From the NCBI GenBank assembly GCA_019022495.1, contig JAFEKR010000021.1, positions 62,001-126,000 on the forward strand: a stretch of 64,000 nt of DNA, read 5' to 3'. The first letter of the stretch is position 1. Each line of letters begins with the position of its first letter. The position numbers were made by a program, and so were the translations under genes. Positions 21,822 through 33,030 of this stretch are shown here, piece after piece. A model generated the notes under the pieces. The model was not told the DNA's origin and did no database searches. It saw only the letters and a list, made by a program, of their open reading frames with translations. This DNA comes from Epichloe hybrida (Eukaryota > Ascomycota > Sordariomycetes > Hypocreales > Clavicipitaceae).

Positions 21822-24104
21822 GGTGGCGGTCGGCTGGAGCGCTTGCTTGTAGCAGCTGGTGATGTCGGCAAAAACTCATCACGGCGGGGCGACAGAGGCG
21901 GTGATCTCGGCGGCAAGATGGGAGCCGGTTGTGATGGTGGCATAGCCATCGAGCGCTTCGTATAAATGCCAGAGTGTTTCAAGTCCTCGTCATTGGCTCC
22001 GCCCGAGAGCTCGTCGTCTGATTCAGATCCATCTGTAGGGGCTTTGAGCTCAGCAGGCGGCGGTGGAGGTGGCGCATGAGCTTCACAAGAAGGAAAATAC
22101 GTCAGCACGGACTCCTCCGGGCGTTGATAACAAGTCAGTTGGTGTATTGCAAGCTTACATTCGGTAGGTACAGGAGGAGGCATGGCCCGGCTACCAGGGA
22201 TTGGCGGAGGGCCGCTGATATCTCGACGGTGTGCTATAATGGGATTAGTTGGCTCTCGGTAGCGAAAAGGGGAGAACATTGCACGCACAGGTAACTTGGG
22301 CAGCAGCGGCCGGGGTAGTCGCCTCATCCTCCTCTTCCTCCTCCTCCTCTTCATCGTCAGCATCGTCCTTGCGTACAGGTGCACGTGTTGGCACAGGAGG
22401 AGGCGCGCCTCTGGAAGAAACAGGAGTAGCTTCATAGCCATCATCGTCATCGCCCTCTGCTTCTTCCTCTTCCCCTTGGTGACTTCGACCAAGGACGAGA
22501 GGGTTACCCATACCGGGCAAAGCCATGGCTGTCGGGATTGGAGGCGGTTGTGCCCGAGGAGCCTGTTCTTCAGCTCCATCCTCGGCTGTTGATGGTGGTT
22601 CGGCAGGTTTCGACGTCTTCTTCTTTGGTGGAGCCTTGGTCACGGGAGGAACTGGTGCCCCAAACATGCCGTGAAATCCCATGCCGCCACTCATCTTGGC
22701 CATTCTGGCGCGTAGCTCCTCTTTCCGCCTAACTTCAGGATCTACATCGTCTCGTTCTTCCTCTTCTCGAACCTCTTCCACATTTTCGTCCCTCTCCTCA
22801 TTCGTAGCTGTAGTGGAGGTCGTGGGGGCATTGCGCGCATGTCTGGACGGCCCCTCGCTGTCTTCGCGCTCCGTGGTATCATCTTGTCCCTCCGTAGTGT
22901 CACCCGCACCCGACATGTCAGCTTCATTGCCGTCATGGGCCTCTTCCACAGCTGGGCCCTTGGAAGCTCTTCGCCGAGGTGGTTGGGGCGCCCTCGTATG
23001 AGCATCGTCCGTAGACGTCCTTGATTCAGTTTCTGCTGTTGTGGTTCGCTCGAGAGAAGGCGAAAGAGGTCCTTCTCCAGCCCCAGCCCCTTCTTCGTTT
23101 GCAAAAGTCGCTTCCGGCTTCTTCTTCTGAGGCTTTTTGGGCTTTTCTTTCTTCGCAGCAGCTTCGGCATGGCGCTGGGCTTGTTCCATCTGCTGCTTCT
23201 GGAGTAATGCAATGCGTTCCTTTAAGCTGGTGGGCTTGGGTTGGTCATCGTCGCCACCTTCTTGGGTCTGTTGTTCTGTGGGGACCAGTCCAGCCTTTCC
23301 AGCCTGATCAAGGCTTTCGGCCTCTATCTCCCTAATCTCTGGATCTTCTTCTCGGCGGTAGACATTGGTGGCAGGCTTCTCCCGTGGTGGTGGGACGTAG
23401 GCATTGCGGCTCGGAGGGGGTGCCACAAATGGCTTCTTGACGAAAACAGAACCACCGGCGCCTCCCCCCAAGGCGCCCGGCTTGAATGGAGCAACGGGCG
23501 GTGCCGCAGGCTTGTTGAAGGCAGCAATGCGGTCCTTGAATGAGTTGCTCAATGGTTTCTCGGCAACCGGCTGTGGGCCGGGATTGGATTTCGGAGCTGA
23601 TCCCTCCGTGGGTGTGGGCACTGTTGGAGGCGAAGTGGCTGTAGAGGGATACCTGGAGAGACTATATTCAGTGGTTATTTTGGTTGTGGCCGGCACCGGG
23701 ACGATCGGGACAGGACGCTGGGCTTCTGCATGGTCGGTTTCCCTGGCGTCTTCAGGTTTGTGCTCTTGCTCGGGCTCTTCAATTGGGACTGGCTTCTCGG
23801 ACGCGGGTGCCGGCGTGGGCGGTACCGTTGCCGCTGCCGCTGCCGCTGCCGCTGCGTCCTCTGGATCCTTCCTGGGACGTGATCTCGTCGGGCGCGGAGG
23901 AGCAGTAGGCTCAAACTTCTCTACAAAGTTGCGAGGGAAGATGCCTTCCTTCTTCACGCCATGATCGTCTGTGTATTCGCCAGTGTACCAATCATCGTCA
24001 TCAGCCTCAATGACAGTGATGATCTGGCCGACATCGAAGTTGAGGTCGTCTTCGTGAGGAGAGGCGTACTCGTAGAGAGCCTTGACCCGGAGCAGCGCGG
24101 CCAT
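21785..24104 (-). CDS. BBC1/MTI1-like SH3 protein, C-terminus replaced by repeat DNA
   Basis: Read on the minus strand with exons 24104-22289, 22233-22159 and 22080-21785, giving 728 residues. An N-terminal SH3 domain (about residues 4-65; ALYEY, DDDDWYTGEY, GIFPRNFV) matches the SH3 of yeast Bbc1/Mti1, which restrains Las17 and myosin-I activity at cortical actin patches. Then come Pro-rich segments, a Lys/Ala-rich predicted coil (QKQQMEQAQRHAEAAAKKE), acidic Glu/Asp runs and HRRDISGPPPIPGSRAMPPP, all typical of fungal homologues. The start at ATG 24104 places the SH3 at the extreme N-terminus; an in-frame ATG at 24149 is less likely. At about 21,820 the frame runs into RIP-mutated DNA and ends PYILYYLTLTLS. 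The conserved C-terminal region expected in this family is absent, so the gene is probably truncated. Confidence 0.8.
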
Positions 24105-25963
24105 GGCGGTGCAGCAAGTATTCTGCGTCACAGACGGGTCCTTTGACACGTCTGCCGCGGCTAGATGAGATACTTTGGTCGAATACGCAATGGATCTATA
24201 TTGTCGAATGTGGGGCAGAAACGATATGGGAGGATGACGCGCGGAGAGAGTTTGCGAGCGGATGCGTCAGCTTGGGAGAAGCGGGGATTGGAGTTGGGGA
24301 AATTGCTGTCTGGTTGTCCAACCGCTAGCTCGGCTCGATGCCTGCCTGGGTGATGGTATCGGTCGAGCAAACAAGCCAGGCGGTGTCTGGTAGTCTGTGC
24401 CGGAAGTGCAAGGGAGACGACTGGTGGCGGGTTGGGCGTAAGCTTAATGTTGAGGGTATTTCCAAGACTCGGACGGCTGGAGACTGCTGAAGCAAGGAAA
24501 CAGAAACCGCAAAGAGCAACGCCGGGGACAAGAGGCGGACGGCGGTGGAGACTGGATTCTCGCCTGCCCGTAATAATCCGTACGGACTACTTGCATTAAC
24601 TTGTGGCTGTGTGAAGCGGGCGCGGCGGCCCATCGACGTCAGCCGCCGGTGGTGCGGGCTACAACAAGTGCTACAACAAGTGCTACACCCACTGTACAAC
24701 TCGGTGTTCCAGTCTGATGGGCAGGCGGGGTGGCAGGCACGCAGGCACAGCAGGCATTTCAGGCAGGCACAACCAGGATCCCAGGAGCGCCACGTTCGAC
24801 GTCTGGCCATTGCCACCCATTGTCTTTGTGGTGCTTGTATTTTCGTCGCTGTGTGAAGTGGGCCCATGGTCAATTGACAATCATTCCTCTTTCCATACAA
24901 CTGCTGGCACCCATCAAAATATGCAAGGCACGAAGACTGGTAAGATAACGAAGGGTAATGTACTGATCCTCAACAGGCTGTGAGGCACGTATAAGAGAAC
25001 GACAACGACCTGGAGCAAGGCAGCCTTCACGAGCCTCTCGCCAGCATAGCCGTCTTGGAAGCACTGGTGTACATGGCGTGAGTTCATTGAGGAATCGAGT
25101 TGCTGGCCGGGCCGCAGTAGCATAACAGCCCGGATTGCTCATCCGGGTAGACAACAAATCTCAAAGCATTCGGCAAGCTTTGGAGGCCATCAAAATCGAT
25201 AGTCGGCAAAGAAATCGACAACAACGCTGTTCTCGTCGCTACCCTTCTGAACTTGATCGGGGTTTCGGTACAGGGCCTGCAAACACCGTTTGGGAGAGCC
25301 ATGACCCAGCAGTCAACCATCCTATTCTTGTCTAGCTGAGCGATATCCTCGGTTGACAAGTTCTCACAGATGATGTTCCGCTTAATGTCCCTCGAGCTCT
25401 TGGCCAGCGAGTTCTCGTACATCCTCGTGCTCCTATCAAACCAATACGGGACGTTGTTGAGCCTTTTTTTTTTTTCGCAAGGGACGGGTTAGGATTTGTC
25501 GCCGTGGCATTAGCCGCATAGTCGCTGGTCGTCACCAACTGACACAAATGGGCGGGCGGGCTTGGCGGGCGCCAGCGCACACGGCCATGGATGTGACAGA
25601 GAGCATAGTTCCGGGTGCTTTCCAGTCTTATTGTCACAAGGAGATCGATCGATCGTGGTTGATTGAGTGTTGGGCTGGGGTCTAGGCGCTTTTTAGCCCA
25701 TGCACAAAGCAGAACCACGCGCGTGACGGGTGCTATTATAGGACTGAGGAAGCCCAGCTTGCCAGCAGGTTCCGGTGACCCCGCCATTGCATAAGCCCAT
25801 GTTTTTACTCCGTAGTGGGGTAGTAAATATTCGTCACCAACTTTGCCGAACGTGTCCTCTAAAACGTGCATTCGCAAAGCTGAAATCTCACTTGCTGTCA
25901 CTGCTTGCTCTGGCTAGCGGCGGAACATAGAGCCCCCCATCCTCCCTTTCCCGACTCGCACAA
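24105..25963. other. Divergent intergenic region between BBC1-like and RTR1 genes
   Basis: Promoter side of both neighbours. ATCCGTACGGACTAC at about 24577 and TTACTCCGTAG at 25805 are further copies of the dispersed motif. A minus-strand stretch at about 25084-25450 reads protein-like (SRDIKRNIICENLSTEDIAQL) without a recognisable domain or complete gene structure; it may be an exon remnant. No gene is called. Confidence 0.4.
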
Positions 25964-26779
25964 ATGGATATCATTGAAGCGAAGCAAAATCAGCTAAAAA
26001 GCATCCTCACAAACTCTGTTGCCGAGTCTGGAGGACGCTCCGCAGCCGACGCCAGGGAAATTGCCATTGCCCATGCCAAACTCATCCAACATCGCAAAGA
26101 TCTCGAGCGCGAGATCCTCGACAGTCTCGTCCTCCTTTCCGAGTACCCACTCGTTCGGGAGACGACCTATTCGGCGTCGAACCCAGCGCCAAGCGACGTC
26201 TCAGGCTTCAAGGCACATGTTCGTCTCTTCCAGCCGTCAGACTATGACGATTTGATCGAGGAGCGCAATGTCAATGAGCTATGCGGATATTCTTTGTGCC
26301 CGAAGATGAAGCGAAAGGTCGGCCGCGGTGGCAAGTGGAAGCTGACTGGGGGCGGTGACATCGTCAAGCTGGAGGACATTGAGAAGTGGTGCTCGGCGGC
26401 TTGCGCCAAGCGCGCTTTGTTTGTCAAGGTCCAGTTGAACGAGACGGCGGCGTGGGAACGAGCGGGCATTCCCGACATCCAGATTGATTTGCTAGAAGAG
26501 GACCGGTCTGCGGAGTCCGAGTCTGACAAGACGGCTCGTGAGTTGAGTGATCTGAAGCTAGAGGGGCAACGGCAGACCGCAGAGGATGCGAAAGCTCTTG
26601 CGCTTGAGCGTGGGGAGCACGTCGTCGGCAACGACGCTGACAAAGTCAAGGTCGTTCTGAAGGAGAAGGAGACCAAGGTTCCCAAGCCAGAGGAGGTTCC
26701 TGGCCGGTCTGGAGATGACCATTTACTGATAGAAGGCTACAAGTTTGATCTGCCGTCGCGACCAAAGCAAGAATCGTGA
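25964..26779 (+). CDS. RTR1: RTR1/RPAP2-type RNA polymerase II CTD phosphatase
   Basis: A 271-residue, single-exon protein of the RTR1/RPAP2 family. These atypical phosphatases act on Ser5-phosphorylated heptads of the RNA polymerase II largest subunit and help import and recycle the polymerase. The family's zinc-binding core is visible. DYDDLIEERNVNELCGYSLC (about residues 90-110) gives the first cysteine pair. After a loop, WCSAACAKRALFVKVQLNE gives the second pair and the conserved downstream helix. The N-terminal helical lead (HRKDLEREILDSLVLLSEYP) is also typical. The C-terminus is charged and low-complexity. The start gives the normal short N-terminus. No introns are needed. It is transcribed towards the S17 gene, which lies on the other strand. 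Confidence 0.88.
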   Translation: MDIIEAKQNQLKSILTNSVAESGGRSAADAREIAIAHAKLIQHRKDLEREILDSLVLLSEYPLVRETTYSASNPAPSDVSGFKAHVRLFQPSDYDDLIEERNVNELCGYSLCPKMKRKVGRGGKWKLTGGGDIVKLEDIEKWCSAACAKRALFVKVQLNETAAWERAGIPDIQIDLLEEDRSAESESDKTARELSDLKLEGQRQTAEDAKALALERGEHVVGNDADKVKVVLKEKETKVPKPEEVPGRSGDDHLLIEGYKFDLPSRPKQES

Positions 26780-27332
26780 CAAAAAAGTCGGGGGATCACA
26801 TTTACATGCGACTCATGAATGTATACTACGTTGGATCGGGACCATTTCGTGGCGTTGGCGTTGGGGTCTTGATATCCAGAGCGGTAATCAAACGAGCTTT
26901 GCGGTCGATCAATGACACCTGATGTGTCGAAGCCCTCGCTCTGAATGTGACAACGAGTTCTTCCCCAAACAAAAGCCATTCGTGGGACTAGAGCATGGGA
27001 TCACCCGACAATTGGATTGGCTGAGAAGCCGGGGGTAGCCCGAGCAGACCATCGAAACTATAGTCAAGTAATCACACATGAGAAATTCACGGAAGCCGCG
27101 ACGAAAAGAGACCGAAGTCTTGGCGATCAAGCATCCTCTCCAGACGTCACAAGTCCATGAGAGTCAGCGACACCTTGTGGGGATTGAAGATCTTTCTTTT
27201 GAGATCTATGCACTCACTCACTGCCGTCCTTGGACGCCAAGCAGCAAAAACCATGTCAAATGCCCAGGAGCCCAATTTCCCAAATCGTAATGAAAAAAAG
27301 AAAAAAAACTACTTCTTTTTGTCGTAACCCAT
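26780..27332. other. Convergent 3' spacer
   Basis: 3' regions of RTR1 and the ribosomal protein S17 gene. No gene, repeat or RNA was recognised. Confidence 0.45.
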
Positions 27333-27998
27333 TTAGTCGCGGCGAGGGCGGTCACCGAAGCGGCGGTTGCCACGCTCGTTGGGGTTGTTCTGAGTGACCT
27401 GGGTGACGTTGACGGGGATAGAGTCGAACTGGGAAATATCGTTAGTAAGTCGGATGGGTGTTTCTGATGAGACGGGTTGGATGGTGGAACATACGCCAAG
27501 GTGCTTGAGGAGATCCTTGGTCTCGGAGTCGACCTCGAGCAGGCCGGACTCATTCTGGGTGAAGTCCAGAGCGGAGACCTCGGGAACGTACTGATCCTTG
27601 CGCTCGCGCTCCTCCTCCTGGAGCTTGAAGGAGATGCCGCGGACGGGACCACGCTGGATACGCTTCATTAGGTGGGTGGTGTAACCGGCAATCTGAAGAT
27701 TCGACCAGTCAGCATACGATTCCATGTCTGGCGATGATGACGGTCCATCTTGTTCCTCAATTGGAGCAGAGCCCTTCACCTGCGGCGAGAAGAGCACTCC
27801 GCGTCGAGGACATGACGAGACCAGACCCTCGTGGGACGTTTAATTGCTAACCTTGTTGCGGAGACGCTTGGAAGCAATGATGGCAATCTCATCGCAGATG
27901 CGCTTGTTGGTCTCGAAGTCGAGTGTGAGCTTGGGGTAGTACCGCTCAATGATGACCTTGGCGGACTTCTTCACGGTTTTGGTACGAACACGGCCCAT
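27333..27998 (-). CDS. RPS17: 40S ribosomal protein S17 (eS17)
   Basis: A 146-residue small-subunit ribosomal protein on the minus strand, exons 27998-27852, 27692-27495 and 27428-27333, all phase 0. [20 protein letters not shown] at the N-terminus is the highly conserved eS17 start, and [20 protein letters not shown] matches the core. The C-terminal Asn/Arg-rich tail is typical of filamentous fungi. eS17 sits in the 40S head/beak region. The start ATG follows directly from the conserved N-terminus. The intron-rich layout is normal for ascomycete ribosomal-protein genes. Confidence 0.96.
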
Positions 27999-28603
27999 TT
28001 TGACGGTATTGGATGGACTGATATGGTCGTCGGTAGGCGGAAGGGATTGGTGTGCAGGACGTGGAAGTCAGGTCGAGCCTTAAGCTGCACTTCTGAAAAA
28101 GTGGTGGTTTCCTCTGAGCGGCTGACAGTGGGGTCGCCATCGTGGATCCTATAGGGCTCGTCGAAAAGCTATGCGTGACTTGTCACATGACCGGGAGCTC
28201 CTTGCTTGATTAGTCAGTTGTAAGTTGCCGTGGTGAGTTCCGGAAGCGCCCCCACGGCAAAGCTCTTGAGCCAATCATGAGTGACCGATCGTTAGGCTAC
28301 AGCCGTCGTAAGAAATGCCCAGCTGCCTGATGATACTACCGACATGTCAATGGCACTGGAAAACTTGTTCAGCAGAATGGTCGGATTCGCAAAATTTGTT
28401 CAACTCTCGTTGACTGCTAGTTTTCCAGTGCTCTTGATTAAATGGAAGGCGAAAGGCCCAGCCGCCCCTTGATGATATACATATGTTTTAAACATTTCCA
28501 TCCCTCCCCATCACCGACAATGCTGACGTGGCAGCTTTTAACGTTTCAAGCCAAGTGCCTGCATGTTTAATCGTGCGAATTTGTTGGCTCATCGTTCACT
28601 AAT
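27999..28603. other. Spacer between S17 promoter and MRP51 3' end
   Basis: Holds the S17 5' region and the 3' flank of MRP51. No gene or repeat was recognised. Confidence 0.4.
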
Positions 28604-29971
28604 TCACGTGCGATCCTGCTCATAATATGGCGATCCTCTGTGCGGCTGCCCTTTCGCAGGGCCGACCGACTCTTGACTAGCATCCCCTTTCGTGTTGCCT
28701 GCATGGTATATCAGGGAAATGCCCTTGCTTTCCTTAGCAACCACCTGCGCCTCTGGGTGTGTCTCGCGCAGCTGCAGTACAACCCTACCGCTGGGGTCGA
28801 CAGTGGCTGTTTGCGGCTCAATGTAGGCCTTGGCGCCGCCGTAGGTCGTGGTGTCGAGATGGGCGATACCTTTGAGCATCTTGCTGCTGCTGCTCTGGTT
28901 TCTGCCGCGCCCGAAACGCAGGTTGAACTCGTTGTCTCCAGCGGGCACGTCTGCAACGAAACCTCCCACACCAAGTTTTGCCTTGTTGTGGCCAGCCCGG
29001 GGGTACACGACTCTGGCCAAGGCAGGGGTCCTGCGGCCTTGTGGTCCGTAGACTGGGTGGTTCTCCATGTAGGAGCTTGTTCGTAGATAGCTGATGCCGG
29101 CGGAGGGATGGCTGGCTGGCGGGCCGGATTTGCCGTACAGGCCGCCCTTTACATGTGCCTGCATTATGCCCTCCATGAGGCCAACGGGTTTGCCGAGAGG
29201 TGCGAGGTCCAGGAATTTCGAGACCAAGGCATATAGCGTGCCGCGATCATTGCGCAAGTGTCGCAGATACTCGGTGAACTGCTCTTCTTTGATATCACGG
29301 GGCTCGACTTTTGCCGGCGCAGGCTTGCCGTTCTCCATGGCCGCCTTGTTTCGTCCGACAGTCATGTCCTCGGCCAGCTTGCCCTTGAGCAGGGCTCGAA
29401 ATTGGGCACGTCGGGGACGCACGGCCTTGTTGAGGTACTGAATAAAGTCTCCTTCGTTCATCCTAGCCAGCCATGGCCCGTTGAACTTCCATCGCTTCTC
29501 GTCGTCCCTGCCGCTATGGGGATCGGTAAAGTCCATGTCTTCCTCGAACACCGACTTTGGCCACATGCCGGATCGTGACGAGTCGCCCCTCAGCGCGTCC
29601 TTCGCTCTGGGTACCGACATGGCCACACGAAGCTCTTGAAACTTCTCCAGGGAGAGGGAGTGGTCTGCCGCCGATGCAAAGTCGGTCACATTTTCAACGG
29701 AGTCGACCTGCTTGATTCGAATCAGAGGCGTTGAAGTAGCCATTGTTGATTTGAGCGGGAACGGTCGCTTGTAACCCCAGTCTCCCTTTTCCCTTGACGA
29801 TAGGGGAGATGTTATCGACTGGTGCTGGGGATACTGTCTCGTCATGGTCGATGACTTGTGGTCGCCAATGTGAAGGCTTGAAGACGGGGGTTCGGGAAGG
29901 GGCTTGGGGACCGAGAACATACGTGATGTTCTCAGTAGAGCCCCTCCGGGAGACACTGCACGGCCCCCCAT
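28604..29971 (-). CDS. MRP51: Mitochondrial small-subunit ribosomal protein MRP51 family
   Basis: A 455-residue intronless protein on the minus strand. The N-terminus SPGGALLRTSRMFSVPKPLP followed by QHQSITSPLSSREKGDWGYKRP, STPLIRIKQVDSVENVTDF and HSLSLEKFQEL is the conserved signature of fungal MRP51 (bS1m-related), a component of the mitochondrial 37S ribosomal subunit needed for translation of mitochondrial mRNAs. The basic, acid-poor N-terminus fits a mitochondrial targeting sequence. The mid region has the expected R/K-rich segments (PRRAQFRALLKGKLAED). The start at 29971 leaves a short presequence. It is divergent from the tRNA-guanine transglycosylase gene; the shared promoter is 408 bases. 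Confidence 0.87.
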   Translation of the reverse strand: MGGRAVSPGGALLRTSRMFSVPKPLPEPPSSSLHIGDHKSSTMTRQYPQHQSITSPLSSREKGDWGYKRPFPLKSTMATSTPLIRIKQVDSVENVTDFASAADHSLSLEKFQELRVAMSVPRAKDALRGDSSRSGMWPKSVFEEDMDFTDPHSGRDDEKRWKFNGPWLARMNEGDFIQYLNKAVRPRRAQFRALLKGKLAEDMTVGRNKAAMENGKPAPAKVEPRDIKEEQFTEYLRHLRNDRGTLYALVSKFLDLAPLGKPVGLMEGIMQAHVKGGLYGKSGPPASHPSAGISYLRTSSYMENHPVYGPQGRRTPALARVVYPRAGHNKAKLGVGGFVADVPAGDNEFNLRFGRGRNQSSSSKMLKGIAHLDTTTYGGAKAYIEPQTATVDPSGRVVLQLRETHPEAQVVAKESKGISLIYHAGNTKGDASQESVGPAKGQPHRGSPYYEQDRT

Positions 29972-30379
29972 TGTATGAGTTGTGGTGTTTGGGGAGGCTC
30001 AATGCCGGGGAATCGGTGTTTGCTTTTAGATGAGAAGCAGAGGTGATATCCATCATCCTCTGCGCGATCGAAATTTCGCAGCTATCCAGCTTCCCGGCGC
30101 GCGAGGTGGAGTTGGATGAGCCGGTGATAAGCCGACAACGTTGACGTCCCCTGGCACCCCCAAGACTATGTATAATTATGGAGTACTTCGTATGTACACA
30201 GTACGAACTACGGAATACGGACTGTGGAGTTCGATGGTATTATCTGGGCGACCCACTCAAGACAATAAATCGTCTTCGTCGACTTATTATGCTAATCTAC
30301 ATTTGACTAGAAATCCAAGTGCAGGTCTCGAGGACGGCGTAGGGAGCCACTGGCGAACATTGAATAGCGTCCCGGGAGG
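29972..30379. promoter_or_regulatory. Bidirectional promoter, MRP51 and QTRT1-type genes
   Basis: The start codons of two divergent housekeeping genes are 408 bases apart, so both promoters lie here. Around 30178-30225 there is a cluster of imperfect copies of the GTACTTCGTA/GTACGAACTACGGA motif family. Confidence 0.5.
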
Positions 30380-31793
30380 ATGAGGGCAGCCGCAAAGATG
30401 GCTTCCAACATTTCTTCGTCTCCCGCTCTCACGTTTGAGCTCGTAGCGCGTTGTTCAGTGAGTGTCTCACTTGGCATAACTCAATTTTGCCGCGTTGGCC
30501 TCCAACACCAAATGATGAACAACAGAACCCTCTTCAACTCTAACGACCAACACCCCTCTCTAGACCACTCGAGCTCGAGCCTCCAACTTGACGCTCCCCC
30601 ATGGCCCCGTTCCGCTTCCCATGTTCATGCCCGTGGCCACACAAGCGTCACTCAAGGGCATCACACCTCAGCAGCTTGAGGAGACTGGATGCAGGCTATG
30701 TCTGAACAACACATATCACCTGGGCTTGAAACCAGGCCAGGAGGTTCTAGAGGCCGTCGGTGGAGCTCACAAGCTGCAAGGCTGGAATCACAATCTCCTG
30801 ACTGATAGTGGCGGGTGAGTTGTTATTTTGCACCGTGCAATGGCTTCGTTGAAAATATTCTGCTGACGAATCCTCTAAACAAGCTTCCAAATGGTCAGCC
30901 TGTTAAAACTTGCCAATATCACGGAAGAGGGTGTTCGGTTTCTAAGTCCGCACGATGGCTCGCCCATGCTTCTCACACCAGAGCACTCTATATCTCTCCA
31001 GAACAGCATCGGGAGCGACATCATCATGCAGCTCGATGACGTCCTGGTTACAACCTCGCCGGACAAAGCCCGCATGCGCGAAGCCATGGAGCGCAGCGTC
31101 CGCTGGCTGGACAGATGCATAGCGGCGCACAGGAAGCCAGATTCCCAGAACCTGTTCTGCATCATCCAAGGCGGTCTAGATCTTGACATGCGCCAGGAAT
31201 GCTGCCGGGAAATGCTGGCGAGGGACACCCCCGGCATCGCCATCGGCGGACTGAGCGGCGGAGAGGCAAAGGACGACTACTGCCGTGTTGTCGAGACATG
31301 CACGGCCTTGTTGCCCGACTTGAAACCCAGGTACGTCATGGGCATTGGATATCCCGAAGATTTGGTGGTCAGCGTGGCTCTCGGCGCAGACATGTTTGAC
31401 TGCGTGTGGCCTACCCGAACTGCTCGATTTGGCAATGCCGTAACTAGGCATGGTGTCTTGAACATTCGCAATGCGAGATATGCAAATGACTTTGGGCCCA
31501 TAGAGGCTGGATGCGGATGCATGTGTTGCAACAGACAGGGGGGCGGTGGATTGGGCATTACGAGGGCATACGTGCATCACAACACATCCAAGGAGACGGT
31601 CTCGGCCCATCTGTTGACAATTCACAATGTGTGGTATCAGCTGAACCTGATGAGGGAAGTGCGCCAATCCATAGTAGCAGATCGGTTCCCTGCATATATA
31701 CGACAATTCTTTGCTGATTTGTACGAAAACAAGGCGGATTATCCGAATTGGGCTGTCGAGGCGTTGCGCCGGGTCAATGTAGAATTACGGTAG
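30380..31793 (+). CDS. Queuine tRNA-ribosyltransferase catalytic subunit (TGT)
   Basis: A 412-residue enzyme with exons 30380-30457, 30564-30814 and 30884-31793, which exchanges guanine-34 in GUN-anticodon tRNAs for queuine. TDSGGFQM (split by intron 2) holds the active-site Asp. [29 protein letters not shown] and [10 protein letters not shown] are characteristic. [13 protein letters not shown] carries the nucleophilic Asp. The zinc site reads CGCMCC followed by a His in the [18 protein letters not shown] region. The zinc ligands and both Asp positions are present, so it appears catalytically competent. An alternative start at Met7 (30398) is equally plausible. Fungi cannot make queuine, so the enzyme depends on scavenged base, and it normally works with a QTRT2-like partner. 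Confidence 0.93.
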
Positions 31794-32180
31794 TAGATTT
31801 GACAGCATGCACACAGACGTCAATAAAACCTTTGATAGAAGCAGTTGGGATGGATGAGCTGAATCAGATGCGTAATGCTTGCATCCACTAGCTAGCCGTC
31901 TGGCCATTTCTCGATGACACAGGCCAAACGGCATCACGACGCACTTTCTCTCACTGTCTGAGAAAATGGTCTCGTGGGTTATTTTGGGCGGAACTTTCAT
32001 ATCAAAAAGGTTAGTTTCTGCTGCCGCATGTGCGCAATCTGTGCACGCTTTGCCTTGCGTTGTGGCGAGGTTCATGACACCTACCTCGTTCATGTCGACT
32101 ATGGCGGCAGACTAAGCCGAGCAAGGTCCTGCTTAGCGAAACCTCAAGCATCTTGAATGGCTACGAAGGCGATTGCTTGA
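31794..32180. other. 3' flank, no gene
   Basis: 3' flank of the transglycosylase gene. No recognisable gene or RNA. Confidence 0.4.
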
Positions 32181-32387
32181 CAGCGAACGGCTTCAAGATG
32201 CGGATTCGGTGCAGTATGTTAATCACCAGGCCATGCCTGATGACTGTGTTTCACTGAGCAACTTGGATATGCGGCGTCCAGTGCCACGTTCCGTCCAGTC
32301 GGCCGGACCGGGTCGTGGGGTCATCTTCAAGAGCGGCTACTATCCTATCCATTCGCCGGAAGAACTGGTACTCGGGTGGCAGACGCT

Positions 32388-33030
32388 TTAGTAAGCTTCC
32401 CGCCCAAGAAATGATGACTTGCTTCCTGGCAGGAAATTTGAGCTGCTCGGAGGACGCAGCACAGTACGGGCCCAGAACGGGAGTCGACCGAGAGCATGTG
32501 AGTTATGAGAAACTGGGTGTGATGATTGTCTGATTTGATAAAGGCCTGAAAGTCGTCCAAGGAATGCATCTGGTATTTGGAAACCCTTTGGCTCCTCTTC
32601 GTTGACGATCTGGGAGAGAGCTTGACCATGAGGTTTATTGGTAAAGGAGAAGAAGAGGGAAGATTCATGGCTAGGTATGACAAACGCCCAGACCAAGGCG
32701 CCAGCTCTAGTGGTGGCCGAATACTCAGTCATGGCGTCAGGGAGCAACGAAGTCTGCGTGGCCATGCAGATGACTGCGGCGAACATGGCATCGGCGGTGT
32801 TGGCGGCGTCCTACGGCGGATTTTCGAGCAATTGTTTATGAATTGAGCTTATGGCAGTGACGCGAGAGCTACACTGGAATAAGTGCAAGAGAGGCCGAGA
32901 CGACGACATGGTGAGCATGATGGGCACAGCGGCGCAGCTCGTTGCATTTGATCCTTGGATCCTTGTGCGCTTGCAATTGAAGCATCCTAGTCGTGACTCG
33001 ACATGACCACGCCGACTGAGCGGCTGGCGC
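32388..33030 (-). pseudogene. Decayed Zn2Cys6 transcription factor
   Basis: On the minus strand, at about 33020-32870, a basic segment and half of a zinc cluster read RRGHVESRLGCFNCKRTRIQ. The second half, CPSCSPCRRLGLSCTY, follows in another frame. In intact Zn2Cys6 proteins these halves are contiguous, so at least one frameshift lies between them, around 32950. Further down, 32786-32388 keeps a protein-like frame (FAFVIPSHESSLFFSF-type) that could be the regulatory part. No start-to-stop reading exists. This is best taken as a dead regulator gene in an accessory stretch. Confidence 0.5.

Noticed and set aside
23404..23964. Long plus-strand ORF opposite the SH3 gene
   Set aside because: It is the antisense shadow of Pro/Ala-rich coding sequence on the minus strand.
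22245..24149. Upstream in-frame ATG at 24149 for the SH3 gene
   Set aside because: It adds 15 unconserved residues before an SH3 domain that normally starts right after the initiator Met; 24104 is preferred.
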